NCBI RefSeq assembly: GCF_001517085.1
Contig: NZ_LRAC01000144.1
Location: 1 to 64,000 of the forward strand
Length of the DNA: 64,000 nucleotides
Source of the DNA: Paenibacillus sp. DMB5
GTDB taxonomy: Bacteria > Bacillota > Bacilli > Paenibacillales > Paenibacillaceae
Direction of reading: 5' to 3'
The notes under the pieces are model-generated. The model was not told the origin of the DNA and searched no databases. It saw only the letters and a program-made list of their open reading frames with translations. A program made the translations under genes and the position numbers. Below, piece by piece: positions 46,966 through 56,816 of this stretch (position 1 is the stretch's first letter; every line of letters begins with the position of its first letter).

Positions 46966-48875
46966 ATGTTCAAAGATAAGAAAGTATATATTTCACGCAA
47001 TCCTTTATCCTTATCTTTCTCGCAGAAACGGATACCGTCCTGTCACGGACGGCGTAGCCGTTTCTACTTGAAAAACAGTATCCGCACCCGGCTGATGGCG
47101 CTTGTGCTGCTGGCCTCCGTGATTCCGTCGGGAATCTCGGTTACGTTCTCCTATCTCTACACTAAGCAGTCGGTGACGGAGCAGTCCGTAAAACAGAATA
47201 CAAAGCTGCTCACCCTCGGGGAGGGGAATCTCAGCAGCTATTTCAGCGGGATGAACCAGCGGGCGATGTCGCTATACAGCGGAATCAATGTGCCTAGCTC
47301 CTTTTATACGACGCTGCTTACGGCCAAAGCTCCGGAGGATCTGCCGGAAGGTACGGCTGCGCCGGATACGCGGGCGGTTATATCCACCCAGCTGTACAAT
47401 CTGTTCCTCTCCGATCAGAATACATTCCAGATTCACCTGTATGTCCGGGCATCCCGGCAGTCCAATCTGCTCCTGGGCGGGCTGTTCCGCCGTGAATCAG
47501 GGAAATACGTGCCTGCGGCTGTTCCGGGCGGGACCTACCGGCCGTTTCTCGAAGTAACCCATATGGATCACCAGTACGGGATGAAATCCGGCTTCCCCAA
47601 TTTAAAATCCGGGACGGTGCCCGTTTTTACCGCCCACTTTCCGCTCTACCGGGCGCCCAGCGCCGATGTGCTGGCCGACCTGTCGGTCGACTTCCGGCTG
47701 GACGAATTGGAGGGAATCGCGAGGTCGATGTATAATTCCGGTACGGAGCGCCTGTATGTGCTGAATGAGCAGGGGCAGGCACTGTATTCGTCTGATCCGG
47801 ACTGGATCGGGGAACGGGTGACAGCAGGCTGGAGCCAGCTTCCGCAGGACAGTGAAAGCGGCCATTTCAGCTGGAAAAAGGACGGGTTCGCAGGGATTGT
47901 AATGTACCGGCATATCGACGCCCCCCTGTTCAAGGGGAGCATTATCAAGCTGGTGCCATATGGGGATCTATACGCCGATGCGCGGGTCATTACCAGATTT
48001 ACTACCGGTATAGGCGTATTGTTTCTGATTCTCGGCGGTATCGTTGCAGTTGTGATTTCCATCGGCTTCACAAGACCGATCAAGAAGCTGATTGCCTTCA
48101 CACAGAAGGTGCAGATCGGCCAGCTTGATGCTCATGTGGAAGCGAGAGCGAGGATGAATTTGGTCTGCTGACCCGCAAAATCACCGGTATGACCCACACC
48201 ATCAATGATCTGATCGTCAAGGAATATAAGCTGGAGCTGGCCAACAAAACAAATCAGCTGAAGGCGCTGCAGGCCCAGGTCAACCCCCACTTCCTGTACA
48301 ATGCCCTGCAGTCGATTGCCAGCCTGTCCCTGCGTTACAATGCTCCGAAGGTGTATGATCTTATCTACTCGCTCGGCAGCATGATGCGCTACTCGATGAA
48401 CACGGAGCGGACGCAGGTGCCGCTGCGTGATGAGCTGGAGCATGTGCAGAACTACGTTATTCTGCAGACTGAACGCTTTGGCGAAGAGAATCTGCGGCTG
48501 GATATCGAAACCGACGAGGCTGTTTTAGAGGTTATCGTACCGAAGATGATCCTGCAGCCGATCGTCGAAAATATTTTCAAGCACGGATTCGCGGATGGAA
48601 TCCGCGAAGCGGTGATTACCATTTCCTGCACGCTTGATAAGCAGGGCAGGCTGATTCTTGCCGTCAAGGATAACGGCAAGGGGATTCCGGAGGCGAGGCT
48701 GGCGGAAATCGCTGCAGGGCTTGCCCATAGCGGTGGCAATGAGCATGAAGCGATCGGGCTGTCCAATGTACTGGCCCGGCTGCGGCTGCAGATGAGCAGC
48801 GGGGCTGAGCTGCAGCTGCGCAGCGAAGAAGGCCACGGGGTGACGGTTACGCTGCTGATTCCCCTGGAGAGCTGA
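46966..48875 (+). CDS. Sensor histidine kinase, YesM type (frameshift in assembly)
   Basis: The sensor half (46966-48171) has membrane segments around residues 45-65 and 345-365 and a HAMP start TRPIKKLIAF. The kinase half (48189-48875) has NPHFLYNALQSIASL, VKDNGKGIPEARL and AIGLSNVLARLRL. They join at about 48141-48145, where one added base continues HVEA into ESEDEFGLLTRKITGM, completing the HAMP domain. The repaired length is about 636 aa. ATG follows GGGAGG. It is divergent from the permease operon and precedes its response regulator. Confidence 0.88.
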
Positions 48876-48905
48876 AACATGACATACACAAAGGAGCGGG
48901 AAACG

Positions 48906-50474
48906 ATGAAGGTACTGATCGTAGATGATGAGAAGCATGTGCGGGAGGCGATCCGCTATTTTGTGCCTTGGGAGAAGCATCAGATTGACGGCATCTTTGA
49001 GGCGACGAACGGGCAGGAAGCGATGCAGGTCATGGAGGAGGAGCAGCCTGCGGTTGTGTTCACCGATATGCGGATGCCGCTGATGGACGGCGCCGAGCTT
49101 CTGGAATGGCTGCACGGCCATTATCCGGAGACCAAGACGATTGTGATCAGCGGCTATCAGGACTTCAACTATGTGAAGCCGGCAATCGTCTACGGCGGGA
49201 CGGACTACCTGCTCAAGCCCCTTAACAGCAGGCAGCTGATCGACGCGGCAGAGCATGCCTTCAAGCTGTGGCGGGAGGAGGAGGCGGAGCGGCAGCAGAC
49301 CCGCAGCCGAAATATACAGCTGAATGTGCTGCGGCCGCTCTACTGGGACAAAATGCTCTCGGATCTGGTGGCCGGCCATGCCTCCTTTAAGGAACTGAAG
49401 CCTGCGCTGCACGAAGAGCTGGGCATGCCGGAGCATGCGGCGGGCTGCAGGGCAGCGGTCATCTCGCTGCAGCATAGTGACTGCCGGCTGCTTCAGCGGT
49501 TCCATGGCGATGTCGGGCTGACCTCCTTCGTGCTGGCCAATGTCTGCAACGAGGTCATCACAGCGGAGAGGAGCGGATTCGCCTTCCGCAGCTGGCAGGC
49601 GGGTGCGGATATTGTGATGCTGTTCTGGGCCGATGTGACGGAAGCAGAAGCACGGCTGCAGCGCATCAATGAGTCGGTTAGACAAGCTTACGGAATACAA
49701 ATCGATATCGGTCTAAGCCAGGTTTGCGCTTTTCCGGAAGGCCTGCAGTCTGCTTTCCGCCAGGCGCGGGAAGGGCTGAATGAACGCAATCTGCTGCAGC
49801 GCGAAGGACGGATTCACCTGTACAGGGAGCAGCAGGGGGATAGTGGATCTGAAAAAGACTACGTCCTGGATACCCTGTCCGATAAGCTCGGAATAGCTGT
49901 ATTATCCGGTGATATGGAGCGGATGGAGCGGGTAATTGCCGAGTGGGGAGACAGGCTGGGCGGGTTGCCTGTGCTGACAGAGAGCAGCCTTATGCGCCAG
50001 CAGGAGGAGATTTGTGCCGTTCTGCAGCGCTGGCGGCCTGAGGCGGAAATCCGGATTGAACCCTGCTATGACGAAGAAGGGCTCTTCTCCGTCAGTAACT
50101 GGCAGAAGCAGCTGAAAACCCTGCTGCAGCGTTTATCCCAGGGAGGCTCTTCAACCCCGGACAGCCGGCTTGTGCAGGACATCAGGGACTATCTGGAGCA
50201 GAACTATGCCCGGGATATGACGCTGCAGCATATAGCCGAGCGTTTCTTCATCAGCCGCGAGAATGTATCGCGCAAGTTCAAGCAGATCAGCGGCGAGAAC
50301 CTGTCGGATTATTTAACTTCTCTGCGGATCAGCAAGGCCAAGACGCTGCTGCATAATACGGGCCTGCGGCTGTCGCAGATCTCCGAGCTGGTCGGCTATG
50401 AGGATGAGAAGTATTTCAGCCGGGTATTCAAAAAAGCCACCGGTCTGACGCCACGCGAATACCGCAAGCAGTAA
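48906..50474 (+). CDS. Response regulator, YesN/AraC type
   Basis: 522 aa. The receiver starts MKVLIVDDEKHVREAIRYF, with phosphoacceptor in VFTDMRMPLMDG (about residue 52) and lysine in YLLKPL. The C-terminal AraC pair is MTLQHIAERFFISRENVSRKF and LSQISELVGYEDEKYF. ATG 48906 has GGAG upstream; the in-frame ATG 48879 has none. It should be phosphorylated by the adjacent kinase and activate the divergent transporter genes through the duplicated 40-bp motif. Confidence 0.94.
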   Translation: MKVLIVDDEKHVREAIRYFVPWEKHQIDGIFEATNGQEAMQVMEEEQPAVVFTDMRMPLMDGAELLEWLHGHYPETKTIVISGYQDFNYVKPAIVYGGTDYLLKPLNSRQLIDAAEHAFKLWREEEAERQQTRSRNIQLNVLRPLYWDKMLSDLVAGHASFKELKPALHEELGMPEHAAGCRAAVISLQHSDCRLLQRFHGDVGLTSFVLANVCNEVITAERSGFAFRSWQAGADIVMLFWADVTEAEARLQRINESVRQAYGIQIDIGLSQVCAFPEGLQSAFRQAREGLNERNLLQREGRIHLYREQQGDSGSEKDYVLDTLSDKLGIAVLSGDMERMERVIAEWGDRLGGLPVLTESSLMRQQEEICAVLQRWRPEAEIRIEPCYDEEGLFSVSNWQKQLKTLLQRLSQGGSSTPDSRLVQDIRDYLEQNYARDMTLQHIAERFFISRENVSRKFKQISGENLSDYLTSLRISKAKTLLHNTGLRLSQISELVGYEDEKYFSRVFKKATGLTPREYRKQ

Positions 50475-50489
50475 GCTGCTTGCGGTATT
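50458..50489. terminator. Perfect hairpin over the regulator stop codon
   Basis: AATACCGCAAGCAG (50458-50471) and CTGCTTGCGGTATT (50476-50489) form a perfect 14-bp stem around TAAG, which includes the stop codon. It lies between convergent genes. It is weak as a classical terminator because no T-run follows. Confidence 0.5.
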
Positions 50490-50502
50490 ATTGTGCCAGG
50501 TA

Positions 50503-51630
50503 TTATCTGAAATAATCGGCCAGCCCTTCGGCAATCGCCTTGGCGGCCTTTTTCTGATAGCTGGAGGTGCGCACAATCGCCTCATCGTAAGGATTGCTCA
50601 GGAACCCGAGCTCCACTAGGGCAGCGGGAATCCTGTTCTCCCGAAGAATATGATAATTGCCGTAGGACAGTCCGTTGCTCTTGAGCCCGATTCCCTGGCC
50701 CAGCCGGTTCTCGATCGCCCGGGCCAGCCGCAGGTCATCCGATTCCGAATAGAAGAAGGTCAGCGTCCCAGATACATTCTTTGGCGAAGAATTGTAATGG
50801 ATGCTGACAAAAGCATCGGCATTCACCGAATGGCCGATCTGCACCCTACGGGCAAGCGTAGGCTTCTGGCTTGCTGTTGTCCGTGTCATGCGGACCTCCG
50901 CGCCTTTGGCGGTGAGGTAATCTCTCACGTAAAAGGCTGTCTGCAGCGTCAAATCCTTCTCCATTGTGTTATAAGTAGTACCCAGCATGCCAGGATCGCT
51001 GCCGCCGTGTCCGGCATCAATAACGATCAGCTTGCTGCCGATTCTGCTTGCTGACTTGGAGCTTGTGCTTGTGGCGGATGCAGTGGTCACTCCGCTTGAT
51101 GAACCCCCGGCGGAAAGGTATTGTGCCGATACCCAGCCGACTTCACCTGCGGAGGTGCGGATACGCGCCCAGCCGTCCTGGCGGGCCAGTATGGTTACTT
51201 TATCTTTGGCCTTCAGCGAGCCTACCACGTCGTAGCCGGTCCCCGGGCCTCCCCTGATGCGCAGGGAATCAGCGGTTACTGTTGCCGTACCGCTGCCGGA
51301 GGAGGATTTGGCCTGTGAGACGGAGGAAGAGGCTGCTGATGAAGCTGAACTGCCCTCTGTCTTCTTGAGATAGTATCCGGCTACCCAGCCGGTGAGCGAA
51401 CCTGCGCGCACCTTCATCCAGCCGTGCTGCTCATCGGTTACCGTAACGGTTGCGCCGTTTTTCAAAGAACCGACAGCAGAAGCTCCTGCGGCCGGCTCGC
51501 TCCGCACAATAAGTGAACTGGCGTATACCTTTGCTGTATAAGACGCTAAAGCGTCCGCCTGGCTGCCCGTAAGCAGGGCACCGGTTGCGATGCCGGCCAG
51601 CAGTATTGCTTTATGTATGCTTTTGATCAT
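50503..51630 (-). CDS. N-acetylmuramoyl-L-alanine amidase with two SH3b domains
   Basis: 375 aa. A signal peptide covers the first 30 residues. SH3b domains lie at about 32-92 (SLIVRSEPAAGASAVGSLKNG) and 115-175 (LRIRGGPGTGYDVVGSL). A zinc Amidase_3 domain spans about 200-375: VIDAGHGGSDPG, EKDLTLQ, FVSIHYN and the catalytic glutamate in ALVELGFLSNP. It is secreted and cuts the amide between muramic acid and the peptide during wall turnover or spore development. The two SH3b domains bind wall peptides. Confidence 0.95.
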   Translation of the reverse strand: MIKSIHKAILLAGIATGALLTGSQADALASYTAKVYASSLIVRSEPAAGASAVGSLKNGATVTVTDEQHGWMKVRAGSLTGWVAGYYLKKTEGSSASSAASSSVSQAKSSSGSGTATVTADSLRIRGGPGTGYDVVGSLKAKDKVTILARQDGWARIRTSAGEVGWVSAQYLSAGGSSSGVTTASATSTSSKSASRIGSKLIVIDAGHGGSDPGMLGTTYNTMEKDLTLQTAFYVRDYLTAKGAEVRMTRTTASQKPTLARRVQIGHSVNADAFVSIHYNSSPKNVSGTLTFFYSESDDLRLARAIENRLGQGIGLKSNGLSYGNYHILRENRIPAALVELGFLSNPYDEAIVRTSSYQKKAAKAIAEGLADYFR

Positions 51631-51790
51631 ATGAAGCCTCGTTTCCCCGGATAATTAAAATCCTATTACCCGTTTCATCGGCAGAGGAACGGAATTTGTT
51701 TAAAAACTTAAGAAAATGAGGCTCTGTTCCTAGATGGAAAGCGGATGTATAATTATTACAGATCGGGGAAAATAACAAAGGAGCGCATCC

Positions 51791-52795
51791 GTGACCAGAC
51801 CAAAATGTTTCATTGGATCATCGAGAGAATCCATCCGTTATGCAAGGGCGATACATGAGCAGCTGAAGCGTGAGGCCCAGGTAACCCCCTGGTATGCCAA
51901 TGCTTTCCGGGCGAATGAATATACGATGGAAGCACTGGAGCGGCATCTGGATGAAAGTGATTATGCCGTATTTGTCTTCTCGCCTGATGATGTGGCCCAA
52001 ATCCGCGGCAAATATTATTATGTGACCCGGGATAACACCCAGTTTGAGATGGGACTGTTCTGGGCCCGGCTGCGCCGCAGCCGTGTATTCTGCCTGCTGC
52101 CCGACCGCATCGAGCCGCGCAGCGATCTGATTCCCGGCGCCAACGTGGAGGAATATCATCTCCTGTCGGATCTGACCGGGCTTACGCCGCTGGAATATGA
52201 ATGGCGGCATGAGAATCCGGTGGCGGCTGTCGATGTCAGCTGCGGGAAGATCATCGACAGTATTCATGAGCAGGGAGTATACAGTGACCCGCACAAGGAA
52301 TTGGCGCAGCTGAAGCTTGAACTCAGGCGGAAAGAAAGTATCCTTCATTTCTTTTGGCAATATAATAGTAATGTAGCCGGACCTGAGGCAGCAGAGAAAT
52401 ACCAGGCGCTCAGCGAGGCTGTCCGCAACTCCTTCGTGCCGCCGGAGCAGTGCCGGGTGATTGGCGCCGCCTTGTGGCGGGCCAGCGGGGAGGAAGGGCT
52501 GAAGCAGGTAGGCGGCAATGTAGGCCGCGGGCATGTTTATCCGTTTGCGCCGGATGACGGCAAGCAGGAGAAACGGCCCGGCGTGATGGACGCCTTCTTA
52601 AGCCGGGAATGGACCTTTTTTCAGCGTACGGAAGTTGCGGAGGTCTATATCCTATGCTATCCTTTAGGTGAAAAGCATGTCCTTTCTGTCCATTTTTCAG
52701 GCAATGACGGGCTGTCGGCCGAGGACTTGAAGGCAGCCGTCAGGTATAACCGCGATTTGTTCCGTACCGTCAATCATTTAGTGGGAGGGGACTAG
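51791..52795 (+). CDS. TIR-like (PF10137 type) protein with GAF-like C-terminal domain
   Basis: 334 aa. Residues 3-125 match the TIR-like nucleotide-binding group used as NADase effectors in CBASS and Pycsar: CFIGSSRESIRYARAIHEQL, YAVFVFSPDDVAQIRGK, RDNTQFEMGLFWARL, with probable catalytic glutamate E86. The C-terminal half (about 210-334) has a GAF-like pattern (RVIGAALWRA, REWTFFQRTEVAEVYILCYPLG, HVLSVHF). No cyclase or CD-NTase gene is adjacent, so the C-domain may itself be the sensor. GTG start; AAAGGAG lies 7 nt upstream. A small basic-protein gene follows after 3 bp. Confidence 0.75.
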   Translation: MTRPKCFIGSSRESIRYARAIHEQLKREAQVTPWYANAFRANEYTMEALERHLDESDYAVFVFSPDDVAQIRGKYYYVTRDNTQFEMGLFWARLRRSRVFCLLPDRIEPRSDLIPGANVEEYHLLSDLTGLTPLEYEWRHENPVAAVDVSCGKIIDSIHEQGVYSDPHKELAQLKLELRRKESILHFFWQYNSNVAGPEAAEKYQALSEAVRNSFVPPEQCRVIGAALWRASGEEGLKQVGGNVGRGHVYPFAPDDGKQEKRPGVMDAFLSREWTFFQRTEVAEVYILCYPLGEKHVLSVHFSGNDGLSAEDLKAAVRYNRDLFRTVNHLVGGD

Positions 52796-52798
52796 AGC

Positions 52799-53026
52799 AT
52801 GAAGAACATGAAGGGTGTAGTCAGTCTTTCTGGCGCTGTCCGCCGGTCCGCAGGCGGGAGCTCAGGCACAAGCCGCAGTAGAGGCAGGAAGAACGGCGGC
52901 CGTACCGCCAGACCGTCTGCGGCGTCAGATCACGTGTACCTCGCACCGTCCGTAAACGGCGGGGATGAGGAGTACAAGAAGCTGGTCAGCGGCAAGGTCG
53001 ATAACAAGAAGCCATCATTTGCTTAA
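52799..53026 (+). CDS. Small basic protein co-transcribed with the TIR-like gene
   Basis: 75 aa, rich in Ser, Gly, Arg and Lys (SRSRGRKNGGRTAR) and disordered in appearance, with a short C-terminal hydrophilic helix. It starts 3 bp after the stop of the TIR-like gene, with GGGAGGGG inside that gene as the ribosome site, so the pair is one transcript. The function is unknown; nucleic-acid binding is possible from charge. It is followed by a terminator. Confidence 0.6.
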   Translation: MKNMKGVVSLSGAVRRSAGGSSGTSRSRGRKNGGRTARPSAASDHVYLAPSVNGGDEEYKKLVSGKVDNKKPSFA

Positions 53027-53068
53027 TGAAAATTGGTTGAAGCCTAGTTGGTCCGTTCAGGTTCCCGG

Positions 53069-53099
53069 TAGATCCGGGGGCCTTTTTTTGATTTTTTGG
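53069..53099 (+). terminator. Rho-independent terminator
   Basis: GGTTCCCGG and CCGGGGGCC surround a short loop, followed by TTTTTTT. It ends the TIR-like transcript. Confidence 0.8.
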
Positions 53100-53142
53100 G
53101 GAGCAGCTCCCCTTGGCCGGAATAGCCGAACAGGCAGACCGG

Positions 53143-53229
53143 AATAGCCAAAATCAAAGGCATTTTTGCCTTTGAATTGGCCGGGCAGGCCGAAATAGCC
53201 AAAATCAAAGGCATTTTTGCCTTTGAATT
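53143..53229. repeat. Two direct copies of a hairpin unit, 51-bp period
   Basis: A 36-bp unit, AATAGCCAAAATCAAAGGC followed by ATTTTTGCCTTTGAATT, occurs at 53143-53178 and 53194-53229. Each contains a CAAAGGC/GCCTTTG hairpin with a T-rich loop, and the flanking GGCCGG-type linkers are similar. It lies between convergent genes and may serve as tandem terminators for the MFS gene. Confidence 0.75.
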
Positions 53230-53265
53230 TATCCAACCGCTGGAGCTACTACTGACGTACTGTGC

Positions 53266-54543
53266 CTAGCTCAACCGCCGATGGGATTTGTCGGTTGCAG
53301 CATCCGGAGATGCACCGGCTTTTTCTCTATTCCGAGTATGCAGATGCTTCCGCCGTGCCGCCCGGATCAGTCCCGAGCCGGTCAGTGTAATGACCGCCAG
53401 CAGCCCAAATACAGGCCAGGCCGTCTGGAAACCGAATAGCCCTAGCAGACCTCCCCCGACAAGCGGGCCGCTGATCGTCCCCAGCTTCACAATCTCCGTA
53501 CAGCCGAAGTACAGGCCTTTATTTTCCGCAGAGGACAGCTCATCCACCAGGGCATCAAACCGTGCGCCGATCAGCAGCTCACCCAGACTAAATACGACAA
53601 TGAATAACAGCAGCGGAAGGTAAGCGGCAGGAAAAAGAAAGAACAGAAAGCTGAGTCCGATCAGCAGATTGCTGAGCAGCACCACATTGAACGGATTCCA
53701 GGCGGAAATCAGGCGCAGCACAGCAAACTGGGCAGCGAGGATCACAATGGCGTTAGCCGACAGCAGAATGGAGTATAACCGGGTACCGTCCGCAAGCATA
53801 GCAGTGTTCGACAGAAACAGGGAGACTGTTCCGTTCAGCTGCGAATAGCCGAAGTAGGAAAAGCTCATACCCGCGACCAGCAGCAGGTAGACATAATCTT
53901 TGCGGATCACGGAGAGGGCCTGCAGGCTGCGGACGCTTTTGACCGGAACGTGAACAGGGGAATTAGCAGCAGAAGAAGCATTGCGGAAAAATAATTTCGT
54001 GGAAGCCCCGTACAGGATATACATGCTGCCGAGGATAACGTAGGGGAACAGGGTCATTTTCATATTGAACACCAGGCTGAGCAGCGGACCGGCAAAACAC
54101 CCCACGTTAATCGCCGTGTACCGCAGATTGAATACAAGCAGACGATGCTCCGGAAGAGACTCAGTAGACAGCACCTTTTTGCTGGCTGGTTCAAAGAGGG
54201 AATAACACAGGCCGTTCAGGGCGTTCAGTACAAGAAAGCTCCAGAAGCCGCCGGCAAAATAAAAAAGAATGAACACTGTTCCCCAGACGAGGGGGGTGTA
54301 CAGGAGGATTTTGTGGAGCGGAAGTTTATCGGCAAGCGCGCCGCCCAGCCAGCTGAAGGCTACGCCCGCCAGCGGATTCACTGCGAGGATCAGGCTGGTG
54401 GGCAGGAGCGGGATGTGCTTTTGACTCATCAGAAAAATCGACAGATAAGGGACGCTCATGAACAGGGCTGTTCTCGTAAAAAGAGTCCCCGCCAGTATAT
54501 TCCACACCCTGCTGTTCAACTGCCGTGCTATGCGCAATTTCAT
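53266..54543 (-). CDS. MFS transporter
   Basis: 425 aa from ATG 54543, with GGGGGAAAG upstream; the frame continues 50 codons further but without family sequence. Twelve membrane segments are predicted. The MFS loop motif appears as GGALADKLPLHKIL after TM2, with FEPASKKVLSTE near TM5, as in multidrug exporters of the YfnC/MdtH type. It probably exports a drug or metabolite and is divergent from the Rgg-type regulator, its likely controller. Confidence 0.9.
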   Translation of the reverse strand: MKLRIARQLNSRVWNILAGTLFTRTALFMSVPYLSIFLMSQKHIPLLPTSLILAVNPLAGVAFSWLGGALADKLPLHKILLYTPLVWGTVFILFYFAGGFWSFLVLNALNGLCYSLFEPASKKVLSTESLPEHRLLVFNLRYTAINVGCFAGPLLSLVFNMKMTLFPYVILGSMYILYGASTKLFFRNASSAANSPVHVPVKSVRSLQALSVIRKDYVYLLLVAGMSFSYFGYSQLNGTVSLFLSNTAMLADGTRLYSILLSANAIVILAAQFAVLRLISAWNPFNVVLLSNLLIGLSFLFFLFPAAYLPLLLFIVVFSLGELLIGARFDALVDELSSAENKGLYFGCTEIVKLGTISGPLVGGGLLGLFGFQTAWPVFGLLAVITLTGSGLIRAARRKHLHTRNREKAGASPDAATDKSHRRLS

Positions 54544-54653
54544 CGTTACTTTCCCCCAGGAATGAGTATTTTCTTTGCGCCGAGTGTAGCATATAATGGA
54601 AAATATTCTTGTGAAATGTGCCGGATACTCACACGGGGCGGAGGGGACAAGCA

Positions 54654-55538
54654 ATGTTTCTCGGCAAAACGATCGGGCAGATCCGCAGGTCAAAAGGAAT
54701 CAACCAGGCCGTACTGGCCGGCGGCATCATGAGCCGCTCCAACCTCTCGCGCTTTGAAGGCGGGCATTATTACCCTGGCTACGACAAGCTGATTCTGCTG
54801 CTGGACAAGCTGGAGATGTCGCTGGAGGAGCTGCTGTTCCTGCATCAGGACAATGCCCCGCAGGTGAAGCGGACGCTGCATCTGAGCCTGACTGAGGCAG
54901 GCAACCGCTATGATTTTGACCGGCTCAGGGCGGTCAGCCGCGAGTGCCGCTCCATGTATGAGTCTACACAGACTGAAGCCTACTACCACTTGTATCTGCT
55001 TGGCCAGGGAGTGCTGATCCAGCATCAGCAGGCCGACGAGATCAGGACACTGCCTGAAATTGCGGCGTATATCAAACCGTATTTGCTTGGCGTAGACAGA
55101 TGGTATCTGTACGAGTTCAAGCTGCTGAACAATTTTTTGTTCACACTGAGCAGCAGTGATGCTGTTTTTTTCGGCCTCAGAGGAGCGAAGGAATTTGACA
55201 GATATCAGTCTTTTCCTGAGAGCAGGACAGTCCAGCAGCATTTACTGCAGAACCTCTCGATCCTGTGCCTCAAGGAGCGCAATTATGAGCAGAGCCTGCT
55301 GTTTCTTGAGCAAGCGCTGCCGTTGGCCGACAAAACCCATCTGCTGTACGATAAAATTATTACGCTTATCTATTACGAGCTTGCTTTGCTCTGTCTGAAA
55401 CGGAAGGACAGCACGGCTGAAATGAAGGTCTATCTGAATATCCTCAGACAGCTTGAATTCGAAGACAGCTACGAAGCTATGCTCAAGGTGTGCCGCTGGC
55501 ATCTGGGGGAAGGGTTGGGAATGACCGATGAACAGTAA
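54654..55538 (+). CDS. Rgg/GadR/MutR-type transcriptional regulator
   Basis: 294 aa. The N-terminal XRE helix-turn-helix (GKTIGQIRRSKGINQAVLA, MSRSNLSRFEGGHYYP) precedes a long helical TPR-like domain as in Rgg regulators that bind short peptides. ATG 54654 follows GGAGGGG at 8 nt; the earlier in-frame ATG 54618 lacks a site. It is divergent from the MFS gene with about 110 bp between. No small peptide pheromone gene was recognised nearby. Confidence 0.85.
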   Translation: MFLGKTIGQIRRSKGINQAVLAGGIMSRSNLSRFEGGHYYPGYDKLILLLDKLEMSLEELLFLHQDNAPQVKRTLHLSLTEAGNRYDFDRLRAVSRECRSMYESTQTEAYYHLYLLGQGVLIQHQQADEIRTLPEIAAYIKPYLLGVDRWYLYEFKLLNNFLFTLSSSDAVFFGLRGAKEFDRYQSFPESRTVQQHLLQNLSILCLKERNYEQSLLFLEQALPLADKTHLLYDKIITLIYYELALLCLKRKDSTAEMKVYLNILRQLEFEDSYEAMLKVCRWHLGEGLGMTDEQ

Positions 55539-55556
55539 TGTGGCATATGCAAAGAA

Positions 55557-55597
55557 AAGCTGCACCGTCCAAGAGGGTTGGACAGTACAGCTTTTTT
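55557..55597. terminator. Rho-independent terminator
   Basis: AAGCTGCACCGTCCAA and TTGGACAGTACAGCTT form an imperfect stem, followed by TTTT. Confidence 0.85.
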
Positions 55598-55649
55598 GGT
55601 CTGTTATTGTGGGCTGAAGCGGGAATAGATGGCCACCGGGCGATGAAGC

Positions 55650-56738
55650 TCAGCTGTTCTTTTTGGCGATTTCCCGGCGGACAACCGGAGCGACCTCTGT
55701 AGCAAGCAGTTCAATGGCGGTAGCTACTTTGCTGTAAGGCAGGCCGCCGATGTCGAGCTGGGTCATGAAGCGGTTATGGCCAAACAGCTCATGCTGATAG
55801 AGGATCTTCTCGATAATCTGCTGCGGGCTGCCGACAGCCAGCGTATTGACCGGGGAGACGAAGCGGCCAAAATCACTACGGGACACCCGGTATTCCTGCC
55901 CGGGCTGCGGGCTGATGGCGTTGCGGTAGCTGTAATAGTACGGGTAGTATTCCTCGACCGCCTGCTGTGAGGTTTTGGCGATGTAGCCGTGGCTGGTGAT
56001 GGCGATCTTCAGATCTTCGGCAGCATGTCCGGCTGCGGCACCGCTTCGCCGGTAGGTGGCGGCAAGGTTCTGGAAGGGCTCCGGGCTGCCGCTGAGAATA
56101 GCAATGGCCATCCCGATGCCCAGCCGCCCGGCCTGCTCGGCGCTTTCGGGAGAGCCGCCGATGCCGACCCAGAGCGGGAGCTTCGGCTGCAGGGGACGCG
56201 GGGCGATCTCCGCATTCTTCAGCGGTGAGCGGAAAGAGCCGTTCCAGCTCACGACCTCATGCTTGTTCAGCTCCAGCAGCAGCTCCAGATTCTCGGCGAA
56301 CAGCTTCTTGTAGTCCTCCAGATCATATCCGAACAGCGGGAAGGACTCCAGAAAAGCTCCCCGTCCGTTAATGATCTCCGCCCGGCCGCCGGACAGCAGA
56401 TCCAGCGTGGCGAAATCCTCGAAGATCCGTACCGGATCAGCGGTGCTCAGCACCGTGGTTGCGCTGGTCAGCTTGATCCGCTTGGTCACCTGGGCAATGG
56501 CAGCAAGCACAACCGGCATGGAAGAGATGACAAAATCCAGCCGGTGATGCTCCCCGACACCAAAAACATCGAGGCCGGCTTCATCCGCAAGCTTGGCTGC
56601 CTCAATTACCTCCTGCAGCCGCTGCTGCGGGCTGATCCGCTGCCCGGTATGGCAATCCGCCACCAGGTCGCCCAATGTATAGATGCCGAATTCGAATTCC
56701 GGAGCAGTGTCCGGCTGTACATTGTTAATATTAGTCAT
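55650..56738 (-). CDS. LLM class flavin-dependent oxidoreductase
   Basis: 362 aa luciferase-like monooxygenase: FEFGIYTLGDLV start, DVFGVGEHHRLDFVISSMP, IKLTSATTVLSTADPVRIFEDFATLDLLSGGR, GRGAFLESFPLFGYDLEDY. ATG 56738 is chosen because it follows AAGGGG; the 12-codon longer frame lacks a site. It is divergent from a sulfonate-type ABC operon, and SsuD-like desulfonating enzymes belong to this class, so a role in organosulfur use is plausible. It is related to 31352-32392. Confidence 0.92.
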   Translation of the reverse strand: MTNINNVQPDTAPEFEFGIYTLGDLVADCHTGQRISPQQRLQEVIEAAKLADEAGLDVFGVGEHHRLDFVISSMPVVLAAIAQVTKRIKLTSATTVLSTADPVRIFEDFATLDLLSGGRAEIINGRGAFLESFPLFGYDLEDYKKLFAENLELLLELNKHEVVSWNGSFRSPLKNAEIAPRPLQPKLPLWVGIGGSPESAEQAGRLGIGMAIAILSGSPEPFQNLAATYRRSGAAAGHAAEDLKIAITSHGYIAKTSQQAVEEYYPYYYSYRNAISPQPGQEYRVSRSDFGRFVSPVNTLAVGSPQQIIEKILYQHELFGHNRFMTQLDIGGLPYSKVATAIELLATEVAPVVRREIAKKNS

Positions 56739-56816
56739 AAATACAGACCCCTTATATCCTGGAATAGTTGTCACGCTTGTCCGTTATACATAGCATAGGG
56801 ATTATTATAACATAAC

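Noticed and set aside
48525..49700. 391-aa minus-strand ORF opposite kinase and regulator genes
   Set aside because: Shadow ORF spanning two real genes in GC-rich DNA.
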